From the NCBI RefSeq assembly GCF_002207765.1, contig NZ_BDGJ01000142.1:1-50822 (forward strand): 50,822 nt of DNA, read 5' to 3'. The notes beneath the pieces were generated by a model that saw only the letters and a list, made by a program, of their open reading frames with translations, was not told where the DNA came from and did no database searches. Every line of letters starts with the position of its first letter. The first letter of the stretch is position 1. The DNA is from Calderihabitans maritimus. Lineage in GTDB: Bacteria > Bacillota > KKC1 > Calderihabitantales > Calderihabitantaceae. Shown one piece after another: positions 17,257 to 26,091 of the stretch. A program made the translations under genes and the position numbers.

Positions 17257-18303
17257 CTTCTTTTCTTTATAGGGAGGTAAGGTTATTTCCTGACTGGGAG
17301 TAATAATAACTTGAATTCCAAAGTCCTCTAATTCAGCTCTGATCAAATCCAAGCTGCTGGCCAGCACTTCCGGATCTCCAATGGCTTTAATAACAATGGG
17401 ATTAACGGCAATGGGGTGCTGGTTAACCAGAATGATAGGGCCTGCGCAGCGGATAGAAGAAGTGGCTATAAGCCTTTGCCCGCCTACCGAAATGCCCGCT
17501 GCACCTGCCGCAAACAGCTCATTGACTACGTCCCGGACGTCCCTGTCATGAACAATATCCACCGAGCTATAACCTTCCTGAGCATCATATAGCTCAACAA
17601 TGATCCCTGAACCGGTCATTTCCGCGTAGCCGGCTTGGATACTTATTTGCTGAAGCTGGCTGCGTAAATTGCTAACCTCTTTTTCCAGCATATCTATCTG
17701 ATCTTGAAGGGACCGGGCAGTTACCAAGGTTGCCTGGCCGTCCTGAACTGAAATCTCAATAATGGACCAGGTCCCCTCCATCAATTTGTGATTACGTATC
17801 TTCTCTTTGGTTTCTTCCGCCAGTACTCCCGTACCGTCGACAATCTTGACCGCCTTATCGGTATCTTTGGAGACGGTGATTAAACTCTTGCCTTTAAATT
17901 TTGGTAAATTTGGATCCTGATTAATAATATTGACGACGATCTGTCTCCGGAGGTTATCCTGTTCCCTTAAAATTACCTCCTGTACCTGCCGCCCGTATTC
18001 AATGACAAGCCGGGCAATCTCTGCCGGAGTAGCGGCTCTTTCAATTTCATATTTGAAATGAGCCAGTACATCGCGAACCGCCGAATTACCAATTACTCCT
18101 GCGTCACTGGCCAATTTTTCGCTGTATTCGATTACATGCATCGCTCCTTGACGCGCTACTTTAAGCGAACTCAACTCTCCAGGAAAGTGGAGGTACCCGG
18201 CCGCTCGGGCCAATAAAACTGAGTTGAACAGTATCACAACCATCATCAATGATAAAAGTGCTACAGGTAAAGCATTGTTCTGTCCAGTTCGCAATCTAAC
18301 CAC
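17254..18303 (-). CDS. DUF881 family protein
   Basis: 349 residues from a GTG preceded by AAAAGGTG. One N-terminal membrane helix (about 12-35) is followed by a helical region, a coiled coil (QDQIDMLEKEVSNLRSQLQQI near 205-225) and the C-terminal DUF881 fold (GSGIIVELYDAQEGY, AGAAGISVGGQRLIATSSIRCAGPIILVN). Proteins of this family are found in Bacillota and Actinobacteria near division and envelope genes. No enzymatic motif is visible. The coiled coil plus anchor suggests an extracytoplasmic scaffold; this is inference. Confidence 0.85.
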   Translation of the reverse strand: MVRLRTGQNNALPVALLSLMMVVILFNSVLLARAAGYLHFPGELSSLKVARQGAMHVIEYSEKLASDAGVIGNSAVRDVLAHFKYEIERAATPAEIARLVIEYGRQVQEVILREQDNLRRQIVVNIINQDPNLPKFKGKSLITVSKDTDKAVKIVDGTGVLAEETKEKIRNHKLMEGTWSIIEISVQDGQATLVTARSLQDQIDMLEKEVSNLRSQLQQISIQAGYAEMTGSGIIVELYDAQEGYSSVDIVHDRDVRDVVNELFAAGAAGISVGGQRLIATSSIRCAGPIILVNQHPIAVNPIVIKAIGDPEVLASSLDLIRAELEDFGIQVIITPSQEITLPPYKEKK

Positions 18304-18413
18304 GAAAACATCACCTTTTCCAAAAGGCTATTTTGGTTGCCTCATAGACCCTTCGATAAAATTTTAGACGTAATAAGTCACTAAATTGTTCCACCAAAAA
18401 TAGCTTTCTGGTA

Positions 18414-19004
18414 CTAACGGGATCGGTAGGGAGGAGTTACTAAGCCTCCGGAAATTATCATTTTGATTGCCTCCTCTACCGACATCTCCAACGGAATAAC
18501 ATCTGCTTTTGGAACCATCAACAGGAAACCGGAAGTAGGATTGGGTGTGGTAGGAAGAAAAATATTTAGCATATCGTGCCCAACCTTATCCCGTACTTCC
18601 CCTTTCGTCTCTCCCGTAACAAAAGCTAGAGCATAAACACCGGGGCGCGGATATTCCACAAGCACCACTTCACGGAACATCCTGCGATCCTGCCGGATAA
18701 AAGCTTCCACTATCTGCTTAGCAGTTCTGTAAACAGTACTGGCAAAGGGGACTTTAAGTAATATATACTCCCCCATGGCGATTAACTTACGTCCCACAAT
18801 ATTAGTGGTCAGCAGTCCGGCTAAAACTACGAAGAGAAGTGTCAGGAGCAGGCCTAAACCGGGAATGATCCCGGTAAAGGGGTAAACCAAATCTCCCGCG
18901 AGGCGATCTAAAAACAGAAACAGTCGCCACAAAACATAGATGGTGGTAGCTCCCGGAAGCAGAACTACAATCCCGGTCACAAAATAAGTTTTTAATCTTC
19001 TCAG
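18414..19004 (-). CDS. DUF502 family membrane protein
   Basis: Two membrane helices (about 10-32 and 48-72) and a soluble C-terminal domain (FRQDRRMFREVVLVEYPRPGVYALAFVTG, FLPTTPNPTSGFLLMVPK) define DUF502, a widespread envelope family of unknown function. The first ordinary start, GTG at 18980, would remove the conserved basic N-terminus (RRLKTYF). That part is encoded upstream after an in-frame TGA, and the only plausible starts there are CTG at 19002-19004 or ATT just before it. Both are correctly spaced from a GAGGTGA ribosome site. I therefore place the start at the CTG (196 residues). Confidence 0.85.
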   Translation of the reverse strand: MRRLKTYFVTGIVVLLPGATTIYVLWRLFLFLDRLAGDLVYPFTGIIPGLGLLLTLLFVVLAGLLTTNIVGRKLIAMGEYILLKVPFASTVYRTAKQIVEAFIRQDRRMFREVVLVEYPRPGVYALAFVTGETKGEVRDKVGHDMLNIFLPTTPNPTSGFLLMVPKADVIPLEMSVEEAIKMIISGGLVTPPYRSR

Positions 19005-19031
19005 AATTGTTCACCTCGTTCCTGAAAGAAA

Positions 19032-19397
19032 TTAAAACAGCAGAACTTTTAATTTAGGGTAAAAAATGGCTATTCCCATTATGACCGCAGCCATAGCTGC
19101 TACCAAAACGGCTCCGGCCGCTACGTTTTTGGCGATACGAGCCAAAGGATGAAATGTACTGGTGTACATATCAATGGCAATTTCTAAAGCCGTATTAAAA
19201 ATTTCACATACCCAAACCATAGCAATGGTCAATAGCAACAATAAACCTTCTGTTTTGGACACTCCCAACTTTGCTGCCAGTACTATGACCAATAATGTAG
19301 CTATAAAATGTATTCGCATGTTCCGTTGCGTTCGAAGACAATGAATTATCCCCGCCAGCGCCGCCTGAAAACTTTCTTTTAGAGTTCTGTTGAACAT
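19032..19397 (-). CDS. dgkA: undecaprenol / diacylglycerol kinase
   Basis: A small integral membrane kinase that in Gram-positives phosphorylates undecaprenol, recycling the cell-wall lipid carrier. The ATG at 19397 follows GAGGTAGGG; a longer start overlaps ybeY. Its 121 residues contain three membrane helices and the family signature EIFNTALEIAIDMYTS near 65-80, with a basic N-terminal segment (LRTQRNMRIHF). It lies between ybeY and cdd/era, as in Bacillus. Confidence 0.92.
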   Translation of the reverse strand: MFNRTLKESFQAALAGIIHCLRTQRNMRIHFIATLLVIVLAAKLGVSKTEGLLLLLTIAMVWVCEIFNTALEIAIDMYTSTFHPLARIAKNVAAGAVLVAAMAAVIMGIAIFYPKLKVLLF

Positions 19398-19407
19398 AAC
19401 CCTACCT

Positions 19408-19878
19408 CTACCTTGAAAGTCCAACTGTACTTAATATTTCTTCTTCTTTATGATTCATCAACTTCCTCTCTTCTTCGGTTTCATGATCATAGCCTAGCAG
19501 ATGCAGCAATCCGTGCACGGTGAGAAAACATACTTCCCGCTCCAAAGAATGCCCGTATTCCCGCGCCTGTTCCCTAGCCTTTTCCAGGGAAATAATTATT
19601 TCACCGAGAACTTCCGGTTCCTCACCCAGGCAGGGAATGGTCTCCCGTTCCTCATCCAACAAGGCAAAAGAAAGCACATCGGTTGGCGCATCAATCCCCC
19701 GGTACTTACTGTTCAGTTCTTGGATGGTGGCATTATCCACCAAAACAAGGCTCAGCTGGAGAGGACGGGAGATCCCCTCATGTTCCATTGTTTGAGCTAC
19801 CACTTTCTGTAAAAGCCGTAATATTTTCTGGGTCACGGGGACTTTATCCTGTAGATTGCTTACGTCCAACTGCGTCAA
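19408..19878 (-). CDS. ybeY: endoribonuclease YbeY
   Basis: A zinc-dependent single-strand RNase for 16S rRNA 3'-end maturation and ribosome quality control. The metal motif HGLLHLLGYDH (three His near 120-130) is intact, and GTDVLSF-like SAP-TDVLSFAL precedes it near 65. At 156 residues it is of normal length. The TTG start overlaps the end of yqfF by 35 bases, so translation is probably coupled; a second TTG three codons later is also possible. Confidence 0.94.
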   Translation of the reverse strand: MTQLDVSNLQDKVPVTQKILRLLQKVVAQTMEHEGISRPLQLSLVLVDNATIQELNSKYRGIDAPTDVLSFALLDEERETIPCLGEEPEVLGEIIISLEKAREQAREYGHSLEREVCFLTVHGLLHLLGYDHETEEERKLMNHKEEEILSTVGLSR

Positions 19879-22027
19879 CGGCTTTTCTCCTTTCTAATTC
19901 TTTCAAGACTGTCTCTGGATATTCTATTCGGGAGTGAAATATCCCGTTTAAGATGCGGACAAAAGCCTGCGCAATGAGGTTTAACTCTCTAAAAGTCAGG
20001 TCACTTTCCTCCAGCTGCCCGTCATCCAATTTCTCCTTAATTATCTTCCGCACCAGCCCTTCCATTCTACCGGGAGTAGGTTTTTGCATAGAGCGAACTC
20101 CGGCCTCCACACTGTCAGCCAGCATCACTATGGCAGCTTCTTTAGTTTGCGGTTTGGGATTGTCGTAGCGAAAATCATCTTCGGAAAAAGAGGTACCGTC
20201 TTTATCCTTTTCCAATGCTTTATGATAAAAGTAAGAGCAGAGGCTGGTTCCATGATGTTGCAGTATAATGTCCATAATAACTTTCGGAAGTTTTTCTTCT
20301 TTAGCCAGTTCCAAACCTTCCTTTACATGAGCGGTGATTATTAACGTACTCAAGGAAGGAGAAAGCTTATCATGGGGATTTTCCGGTGTCAATTGGTTTT
20401 CAATAAAGAAATACGGTCGCTTGATCTTACCGATATCATGATAGTAAGCCCCCACTCTGGCCAGTAAAGAATCTGCTCCCACCGCATCAGCGGCTGCTTC
20501 AGCTAAATTCCCCACCACAATGCTGTGGTGGTAAGTACCGGGAGCTTCCATCAATAAACGTTTTAACAAAGGCTGGTTGGGGTTGGAGAGTTCCAACAAT
20601 TTGACAGCGGTGGTGATACCAAAAGCTGTCTCCAAAAACGGTAAAGAACCAATGGTAAGCACCGAGGATAAAATGCCGTTGGCCACGCCCATGAAGCTGC
20701 CAATAGCAATGGCCGGAAGAGAATCATGCCGCATAAAGCCAATCGCCAGAATGGCTGCCACATTGGCCAAGATAATGTATAAACTGGCTGTAGCCAAATC
20801 CCTGCGCTGGCTTAACTTGGAGACGCTGTATACCCCCACCAGGCCGCCTATTAAGCTTACGGCAGCAAACTGCCACTGATTTCCCGTAACTATGGCCACG
20901 TAGAAACTCATAATAATGGTGGAAAATATAGCCAATCCGGAATCCAACAATATACTTATAAGCATAGAACCGGTCGCTGTCGGGATTAAGTAGCCCACCA
21001 GACCAGAATATTCGGACGTATCCCAAATCTTGATAGCAGTCACTATTTTGGCGATAATGACCATAATCACCAATAATAATCCCAGTAACACATAATGAGA
21101 CTCGTTGTTGTAAATATCCCGGTGAAATTTATAAAGGTAAATAATCACCAGGCCGGAGGTCAGCAAAATAAACGAGGCCAGTCCCAAAAATCCTTTATAG
21201 GGTGATTTGGGACGTAAAACTCCCAACATCTGTAACGCCTCAATTTGGGCTGGAGTTAGTTTCTCACCTTCCCCTACTATTTTCTCTCCCTGCTGGATAG
21301 TAACTTTCACCGGTTCAACAGCCTCTCGAGCCTGGAGCCGCTTTTCCGCCGTCAAAACCGGATCGTAAACCAAGTTGGGTCTGAAGTCCAGTTCGCCGAC
21401 CATTTGACGAAGTAACTCTTTTAACTGAGCATTAATATTTAAATTTTCAACATCCTGGAACACCTTATACTGGGTAAATTCCAGTGCTTCCTGAGAAACG
21501 CCTCCCTCCATATGAGTTCGTAGTATCTGCTTGGCCTCCGATTCTAAAATGTTTAGCGTCTCCTGATCTAACTGCAAAAGAGAAGTATATACTTCCGGCG
21601 ACAAGTCCAGCTTCATCGTTTCTTTTAGCCTTTTCACCCGTTCTTCTTCTTCGGAAATAGTTGAATCCGACTTAACTTCTTTTAATTTGGCAAAATAAGT
21701 ACTGATCTGCTCTTCCATATTTTCTAGGACGGTTTCATCCACTTTGTAAACCGGCTGTACCTTTTTTTCGGCTTCCCGTCTGGCCTGCTCCGTCAACACT
21801 TCACTCACATATTCAATTCGTTGTCGCGCCCGAAAATCTTGGGGACTGGGCTCTCCCGGCTTTAGATCAATCTTGCGATTGGTAAAACTAGTACCTAAAA
21901 TCATACTGGTCAATATAAAAAATACAACCCCCCAGAGGACGCGTCGGGCGGTTAAATTACGAAACATCCTTAGGATGGGAAATTGGATATGTTTTTTAAA
22001 AAACTTCCATTTGACCAAACCAACCAA
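19844..22027 (-). CDS. pgpH: cyclic-di-AMP phosphodiesterase PgpH (7TM-HD)
   Basis: A 727-residue membrane protein of the YqfF/PgpH family, which hydrolyses c-di-AMP. After an N-terminal anchor (about 30-50) comes the large extracellular 7TMR-HDED domain (about 55-270), then seven membrane helices (about 275-470). The cytoplasmic HD domain follows (YHHSIVVGNLAEAAA near 498, YYHDIGKIKRPYFF near 528, ILQHHGTS near 590) with its metal-binding His and Asp residues. It sits between phoH and ybeY, the standard Bacillota order, and probably shares their transcript. Confidence 0.95.
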   Translation of the reverse strand: MVGLVKWKFFKKHIQFPILRMFRNLTARRVLWGVVFFILTSMILGTSFTNRKIDLKPGEPSPQDFRARQRIEYVSEVLTEQARREAEKKVQPVYKVDETVLENMEEQISTYFAKLKEVKSDSTISEEEERVKRLKETMKLDLSPEVYTSLLQLDQETLNILESEAKQILRTHMEGGVSQEALEFTQYKVFQDVENLNINAQLKELLRQMVGELDFRPNLVYDPVLTAEKRLQAREAVEPVKVTIQQGEKIVGEGEKLTPAQIEALQMLGVLRPKSPYKGFLGLASFILLTSGLVIIYLYKFHRDIYNNESHYVLLGLLLVIMVIIAKIVTAIKIWDTSEYSGLVGYLIPTATGSMLISILLDSGLAIFSTIIMSFYVAIVTGNQWQFAAVSLIGGLVGVYSVSKLSQRRDLATASLYIILANVAAILAIGFMRHDSLPAIAIGSFMGVANGILSSVLTIGSLPFLETAFGITTAVKLLELSNPNQPLLKRLLMEAPGTYHHSIVVGNLAEAAADAVGADSLLARVGAYYHDIGKIKRPYFFIENQLTPENPHDKLSPSLSTLIITAHVKEGLELAKEEKLPKVIMDIILQHHGTSLCSYFYHKALEKDKDGTSFSEDDFRYDNPKPQTKEAAIVMLADSVEAGVRSMQKPTPGRMEGLVRKIIKEKLDDGQLEESDLTFRELNLIAQAFVRILNGIFHSRIEYPETVLKELERRKAVDAVGRKQSTG

Positions 22028-22045
22028 CTCCCCCAGGGAAATAAA

Positions 22046-23011
22046 TCATGCTCCGTACTTTTCGTAGGCTTGAATTATCTTCTGAACCAACGGATGTCTC
22101 ACTACATCGGCCTTGGTCAAATATTGAAAAGATATTCCCTTGATGCCATGGAGAATTTTCTGCACTTCAATCAGTCCCGAATAATTACCTTTCGGCAGAT
22201 CTACCTGGGTAATATCTCCCGTAATCACCGCTTTTGATCCAAACCCAATCCGGGTCAGAAACATCTTCATTTGTTCGGGAGTGGTATTCTGGGCCTCATC
22301 CAGGATAATAAAGGCATCATCCAGGGTTCTCCCCCGCATATAGGCCAGAGGTGCTATCTCGATGATCGTTCGTTCCATATACTTTTGAGCTGTGTCTATC
22401 CCCAGCACGTCGTACAGTCCGTCGTACAAAGGACGCAGATAAGGATTTACCTTCTCCTGTAAATCCCCAGGTAAAAAGCCCAGCTTCTCTCCCGCTTCCA
22501 CGGCAGGCCGGGCTAGAATAATACGGTTAACCTCTTTATTTCGCAGAGCAATTACTGCCATAACCACGGCCAAATAGGTCTTACCCGTACCGGCAGGTCC
22601 AATACAAAAAACAATATCGTTATTCCTGATCGCCTGAATATAACGATATTGCCCTAAAGTTTTGGCTTTAATTTGTTTTCCCCTAGGCGTCACATACAAT
22701 ACATCGGATAGCAAGTCAGCCAGTTTTTCCGCTTCCCCGTTTTCCTCCTTTATTAGCTCCAAGGCATAATTGATAGTAGGAATATTAATAACCGTTCCCG
22801 ACCGAGCTAGGGCAATCAAATGGCGAAAGAGTCTCTCCGTTTTTTCCACTGCCTTCCGGTCACCGGAAATAAGAACCTCGTTGCCCCGGGCTACAATACG
22901 GGTTGTACAGTGCTGCTCAATAAACCGCAGGTTTTCATCCTGTTTACCCAGAATATTCGCGGCTTCGCCGTTACTACCTATAACTAACCTCACTTCCTCG
23001 GTTGCGGCCAA
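22046..23011 (-). CDS. phoH: PhoH-family ATPase
   Basis: 321 residues with an N-terminal KH-like part (NGEAANILGKQDENLRFIEQ) and a P-loop helicase-like ATPase domain: Walker A GPAGTGKTYLAV near 138, Walker B/DEAQ-like FIILDEAQNTTPEQ near 238, and TGDITQVDLP near 262. PhoH proteins are ATP-dependent and linked to RNA metabolism; neighbourhood with ybeY supports a role in rRNA or ribosome maintenance. The start is probably the TTG at 23011; no better codon is nearby. Confidence 0.94.
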   Translation of the reverse strand: MAATEEVRLVIGSNGEAANILGKQDENLRFIEQHCTTRIVARGNEVLISGDRKAVEKTERLFRHLIALARSGTVINIPTINYALELIKEENGEAEKLADLLSDVLYVTPRGKQIKAKTLGQYRYIQAIRNNDIVFCIGPAGTGKTYLAVVMAVIALRNKEVNRIILARPAVEAGEKLGFLPGDLQEKVNPYLRPLYDGLYDVLGIDTAQKYMERTIIEIAPLAYMRGRTLDDAFIILDEAQNTTPEQMKMFLTRIGFGSKAVITGDITQVDLPKGNYSGLIEVQKILHGIKGISFQYLTKADVVRHPLVQKIIQAYEKYGA

Positions 23012-23129
23012 ATTATCTTAGCCCCCTATCAATTCTAGCGTTAAAACTGGTAATTAATTAAATAATCCATTTATTGTTTATCATTATACCCTTTTCCCGC
23101 CAGCCCTTCAATAGTAACTTGTGGCATAG

Positions 23130-24344
23130 TTAGTTGTTTCCTATGATAGCCTGCGGTACTGCAATGTCCTCTATAGTCTCTACCATCACTTTGATTCCTA
23201 CCATATTCGGAGCTACTATGCCCAGGGGATAAACCTCCTTCCGCAAAAGTTTAGCTCCGACCGGTATCTGCTTTTCCAAGCGAGCCAGGGCTTTATTCGT
23301 TGCCCAACGGGTAGCTCCTTCCGGCCCTAAATAACTCTGTTTCTTAACTAATTCGTGATAAGTGGTTATGACTAATTCCGCGGGAATAACAAAATTCTTT
23401 AGGCCATACCATTTCCAGGTTTTTATTTCTTTTTCTACCTCAAAATTTTTAAAGGGGATACGCCGCGGTCCCGACAGAAAAATCTCCCGTCCACCGGTGC
23501 GGATGCTCAAATGCCTCGCCGTCCTGCCCGACAGATATTCTTCCTCCTTTACCAACGGGGCAGTAGCTTCGGCCGTGTACCAAACCCGCGCCCTAACGAT
23601 ACCGCGGGCCCTTACATATTGGAGAGATGATTTTGGTCCTTCAGGATGGATCACCCCGGAAATCAACAGCTGCCCCTTCTTCACCGTATCACCCTGCGTC
23701 ACCCGGGCCTCTCCCGCCAAAACCAATATTTCGGTAATCACTCCATCTTTAGCGGCCACCAAGTGGGAAGGTATCTTTTCCTCCTCTTCCTTAGGCAGCA
23801 AAACTTTTTCTACCACCTGAATCGAGGCCCTAGTGCCTCTTATCTCCACTCCAACCCAAGAAATCTGGGGAAAACTTTTTTCTATAGCTTTTGCCACTGC
23901 TTCTATGTTTATATTCCTTTTAAGAGTACCTGGTTTTAGTCCTTGCTTTTCCGCCACCCGGAGAATGTCATTTTTCTTTACATAACGCAACTCCTTCTGA
24001 CTGCTCACCTCCACCGTCCAAACAAAAGAGCCCAGTAAATAAGTGAAGAGTAAAAAAAGAACAGGTCCCAACAGTAGCGTTTTTCTTTTCCGAAAATGCC
24101 AATACAGAAAAGGCAGCCCTACTTTTTTTCTAATTCTTATCCGACAACCGGACTTTCGAGCAACATGCCTCAAAGGTTTAAAATGAGCCACCGGCACTTT
24201 AGCCAACAAGGCATGGTCCTCTAACCAAGATAAATCCCAGATTCTAATCCCCCGGTTGAGCGTAAGGTTGATAAATTTTTCCGGTGAACCACCGTGTACT
24301 AAAATGACCAAATAACCCCATAAATAAGCCCCTAATCTTCTCAT
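23130..24344 (-). CDS. yqfD: sporulation protein YqfD
   Basis: A 404-residue protein of the YqfD family, made in the mother cell during sporulation in Bacillus; its molecular role is unknown. A basic N-terminal part (residues 1-90) leads to one membrane helix (LGPVLFLLFTYLLGSFVW near 92-110). Then come POTRA-like and beta-rich domains (QKELRYVKKNDILRVAEKQG, GVEIRGTRASIQVVEK, AAKDGVITEILVLAGEA). It follows yqfC with a 14-base gap, so the two are co-expressed. Confidence 0.93.
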   Translation of the reverse strand: MRRLGAYLWGYLVILVHGGSPEKFINLTLNRGIRIWDLSWLEDHALLAKVPVAHFKPLRHVARKSGCRIRIRKKVGLPFLYWHFRKRKTLLLGPVLFLLFTYLLGSFVWTVEVSSQKELRYVKKNDILRVAEKQGLKPGTLKRNINIEAVAKAIEKSFPQISWVGVEIRGTRASIQVVEKVLLPKEEEEKIPSHLVAAKDGVITEILVLAGEARVTQGDTVKKGQLLISGVIHPEGPKSSLQYVRARGIVRARVWYTAEATAPLVKEEEYLSGRTARHLSIRTGGREIFLSGPRRIPFKNFEVEKEIKTWKWYGLKNFVIPAELVITTYHELVKKQSYLGPEGATRWATNKALARLEKQIPVGAKLLRKEVYPLGIVAPNMVGIKVMVETIEDIAVPQAIIGNN

Positions 24345-24358
24345 CTTCTACCTCCTTA

Positions 24359-24670
24359 CTACCCGACAAAGGAAACCGAGCCAATTTTCCCTTCGAGGAC
24401 AATCTCTTCTGAAAAAATACTCCGGATTACCAGGCCGTTTCCCCTAACCTCTACTTCCCCCGATGCTGCGGCAATGCGAACCTTATTGCCGGTAAACTCA
24501 ATAATACCCCGGTGGTTTTCCATAATGAATTGTTGATCTCCGATAAGGGTAATCTTAGGCAAATCCATCAGAATTTCTCTAGGAATTTCCAACATATTGC
24601 CAAACGATAATTTAAGCCGCTCTCCTTTTTCCTCCATCGTTTTCTTCAGCTTATTTCGCACCATTTTCAT
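24359..24670 (-). CDS. yqfC: sporulation protein YqfC
   Basis: This 103-residue YabP/YqfC-family protein has a basic N-terminus and a strand-rich core (ITLIGDQQFIMENHRGIIEF, KVRIAAASGEVEVRGNGLVI). Bacillus yqfC is a sigma-E gene. Here the minus-strand sequence GCATAAATT lies about 60 bases upstream and resembles a sigma-E -10 element, but I could not find a convincing -35 at the right distance. Function in the spore coat or mother cell is inferred from the family. Confidence 0.9.
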   Translation of the reverse strand: MKMVRNKLKKTMEEKGERLKLSFGNMLEIPREILMDLPKITLIGDQQFIMENHRGIIEFTGNKVRIAAASGEVEVRGNGLVIRSIFSEEIVLEGKIGSVSFVG

Positions 24671-24789
24671 TTTCCTCCGAAACTTCTAAGGCTTGTTAAC
24701 CCCGTACGGTACAATTTATGCGTTTTGGTAAAAGTTCATTACTAATGGCCCTCAGGGTTAAAAAGTATGCGGTAAAAAAACAACAGGCA

Positions 24790-24828
24790 TAAAAAAATAA
24801 AACCCTAGCGTCAAAATCTGCTAGGGTT
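24790..24828 (-). terminator. intrinsic terminator after yqeY
   Basis: On the minus strand AACCCTAGC and GCTAGGGTT form a perfect nine-base stem, then TTATTTTTTT. It starts six bases after the yqeY stop and separates the rpsU-yqeY unit from the sporulation genes. Confidence 0.9.
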
Positions 24829-24833
24829 CCATA

Positions 24834-25283
24834 TTAATCAAGCATTTCCCGGGCAATTTGGTTGACCATTCGTCCGTCCGCCTTACCCTTGAGCTTGGAC
24901 ATAGCAACCTTCATTACTTTGCCCAGGTCCTTTTGATTCTGTACACCCAGTTCCTCGATAATTTCTCGTAATATTTCTCGTACTTCGTCCTCGCTTAGCT
25001 GTCGGGGGAGGTACTGCTGCAGAATTTCCATTTCCTGGTTAAGTTTGTCCACCACGTCCTGGCGCCCAGCCCTTTCGTATTCCCCCAACGCATCCCGCCG
25101 TTGCTTAACCTCTTTAGCTAGAACTTCTTGAATACCAGTATCATCCAAAGTAGTTCCCAGCTCTATCTCCTTGTTCTTGATCGAAGCCAGCGCCATGCGT
25201 ATTACAGACAATTTTAATTTCCCTTGTTCTCTAGCTTTTAATGCTTCTTTCATATCCGCCATAAGTTTTTCTTTTAGGGCCAT
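24834..25283 (-). CDS. yqeY: GatB/YqeY domain protein
   Basis: 149 residues: an N-terminal helical domain (LKEKLMADMKEALKAREQGKL, VIRMALASIKNKEIE) and the C-terminal GatB-like YqeY domain (LRQLSEDEVREIL-type segment, VMKVAMSKLKGKADGRMVNQI). It resembles the tRNA-binding tail of the GatB amidotransferase subunit and is thought to act on tRNA, but this is not established. It lies 13 bases after rpsU and shares its promoter and terminator. Confidence 0.93.
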   Translation of the reverse strand: MALKEKLMADMKEALKAREQGKLKLSVIRMALASIKNKEIELGTTLDDTGIQEVLAKEVKQRRDALGEYERAGRQDVVDKLNQEMEILQQYLPRQLSEDEVREILREIIEELGVQNQKDLGKVMKVAMSKLKGKADGRMVNQIAREMLD

Positions 25284-25296
25284 TTCCTGCGTCCCC

Positions 25297-25473
25297 CTAT
25301 TTCCATTTACGTCTGCGGGATGCTTCGGCCTTCTTTTTTCTGCGAACGCTGGGTTTTTCGTAGTGTTCTCTTTTTCTCATTTCCGATAGAAGACCAGCTT
25401 TTTGGCAGGAACGTTTAAAACGCCTGAGAGCGCTGTCCAGGGATTCGTTTTTTCCAACTCTAACCAGACTCAA
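25297..25473 (-). CDS. rpsU: 30S ribosomal protein S21
   Basis: 58 residues from a TTG at 25473 preceded by GGAGGGAG; the longer frame upstream is out of place with this ribosome site. The S21 pattern is clear: [30 protein letters not shown] followed by a Lys/Arg-rich tail. It occupies the platform of the small subunit near the anti-Shine-Dalgarno region. It leads the rpsU-yqeY operon. Confidence 0.95.
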   Translation of the reverse strand: MSLVRVGKNESLDSALRRFKRSCQKAGLLSEMRKREHYEKPSVRRKKKAEASRRRKWK

Positions 25474-25565
25474 CCTGTTCTCCCTCCCTCCGCCACTAAG
25501 CATAAAAAAAAACTTTGCGGTATAAGTTCTTTATTTCCTGTTGTTTTTAAGAGTACATTAATTAA

Positions 25566-25594
25566 ATTATACTATACTACCCATATTGCGTCAA
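25566..25594 (-). promoter_or_regulatory. sigma-A promoter of rpsU-yqeY
   Basis: On the minus strand TTGACG (25589-25594) is followed after exactly 17 bases by a perfect TATAAT (25566-25571), about 90 bases upstream of rpsU. Apart from this promoter and the hinT terminator, I see nothing else in the 275-base gap 25474-25748. Confidence 0.85.
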
Positions 25595-25627
25595 GATAAG
25601 AAAATTTCCACCCTATTGCTCCTCGGT

Positions 25628-25660
25628 TAAAAAAGTAGGTGTTCCTGTGCTTGGAACACC
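25628..25660 (-). terminator. intrinsic terminator ending the heat-shock operon
   Basis: On the minus strand GGTGTTCC and GGAACACC form an eight-base stem with a seven-base loop, then TACTTTTTT. It is about 90 bases beyond the hinT stop and is the first strong terminator after hrcA-dnaJ, so the operon probably runs to here. Confidence 0.85.
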
Positions 25661-25748
25661 CTTTAGAGACAATGTAGGCTTTCGCATTGGATATTTCCGG
25701 GAAAACATTGTTATTCCCAATGCGGTCCGGGTTGAATTCAATGTTTCA

Positions 25749-26090
25749 CTATCGTTCCTTGAACTTACGACCGCCTATCAGATGGAAGTGCAGGTGATAT
25801 ATCACCTGTCCTCCTTCTTCCTTACAGTTATTGACCAGCCGGAAGCCTTTTTCCGCCACTCCCATCTTTTCCGCCACTTTTACCACCGCCTGGTGCAATC
25901 TACCCATCAATTCTACATCATCCTCGGTTATAGCGGTAAGGTCAGGTATATGTTTTCGGGGTATAACCAAAATATGTACCGGGGCTACAGGTTTAATATC
26001 CTTAAACGCCACTACATGCTCATCTTCGTAGACAATTTCCGCCGGAACCTCCTTGCGCACTATCTTACAAAAGATGCAGTCTTCCACCAT
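25749..26090 (-). CDS. hinT: HIT family (HinT-like) nucleotide hydrolase
   Basis: 113 residues with an N-terminal zinc-type Cys pair (EDCIFCKIV) and the C-terminal histidine triad HLHFHLIGG near 99-107; its middle His is the nucleophile. Such enzymes hydrolyse purine nucleoside phosphoramidates, including AMP-lysine adducts from aminoacyl-tRNA synthetases. It begins a few bases before the mtaB stop codon region ends, so it is in the heat-shock transcript tail. Cellular role in this organism is not visible from sequence. Confidence 0.94.
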   Translation of the reverse strand: MVEDCIFCKIVRKEVPAEIVYEDEHVVAFKDIKPVAPVHILVIPRKHIPDLTAITEDDVELMGRLHQAVVKVAEKMGVAEKGFRLVNNCKEEGGQVIYHLHFHLIGGRKFKER

Positions 26091-26091
26091 A

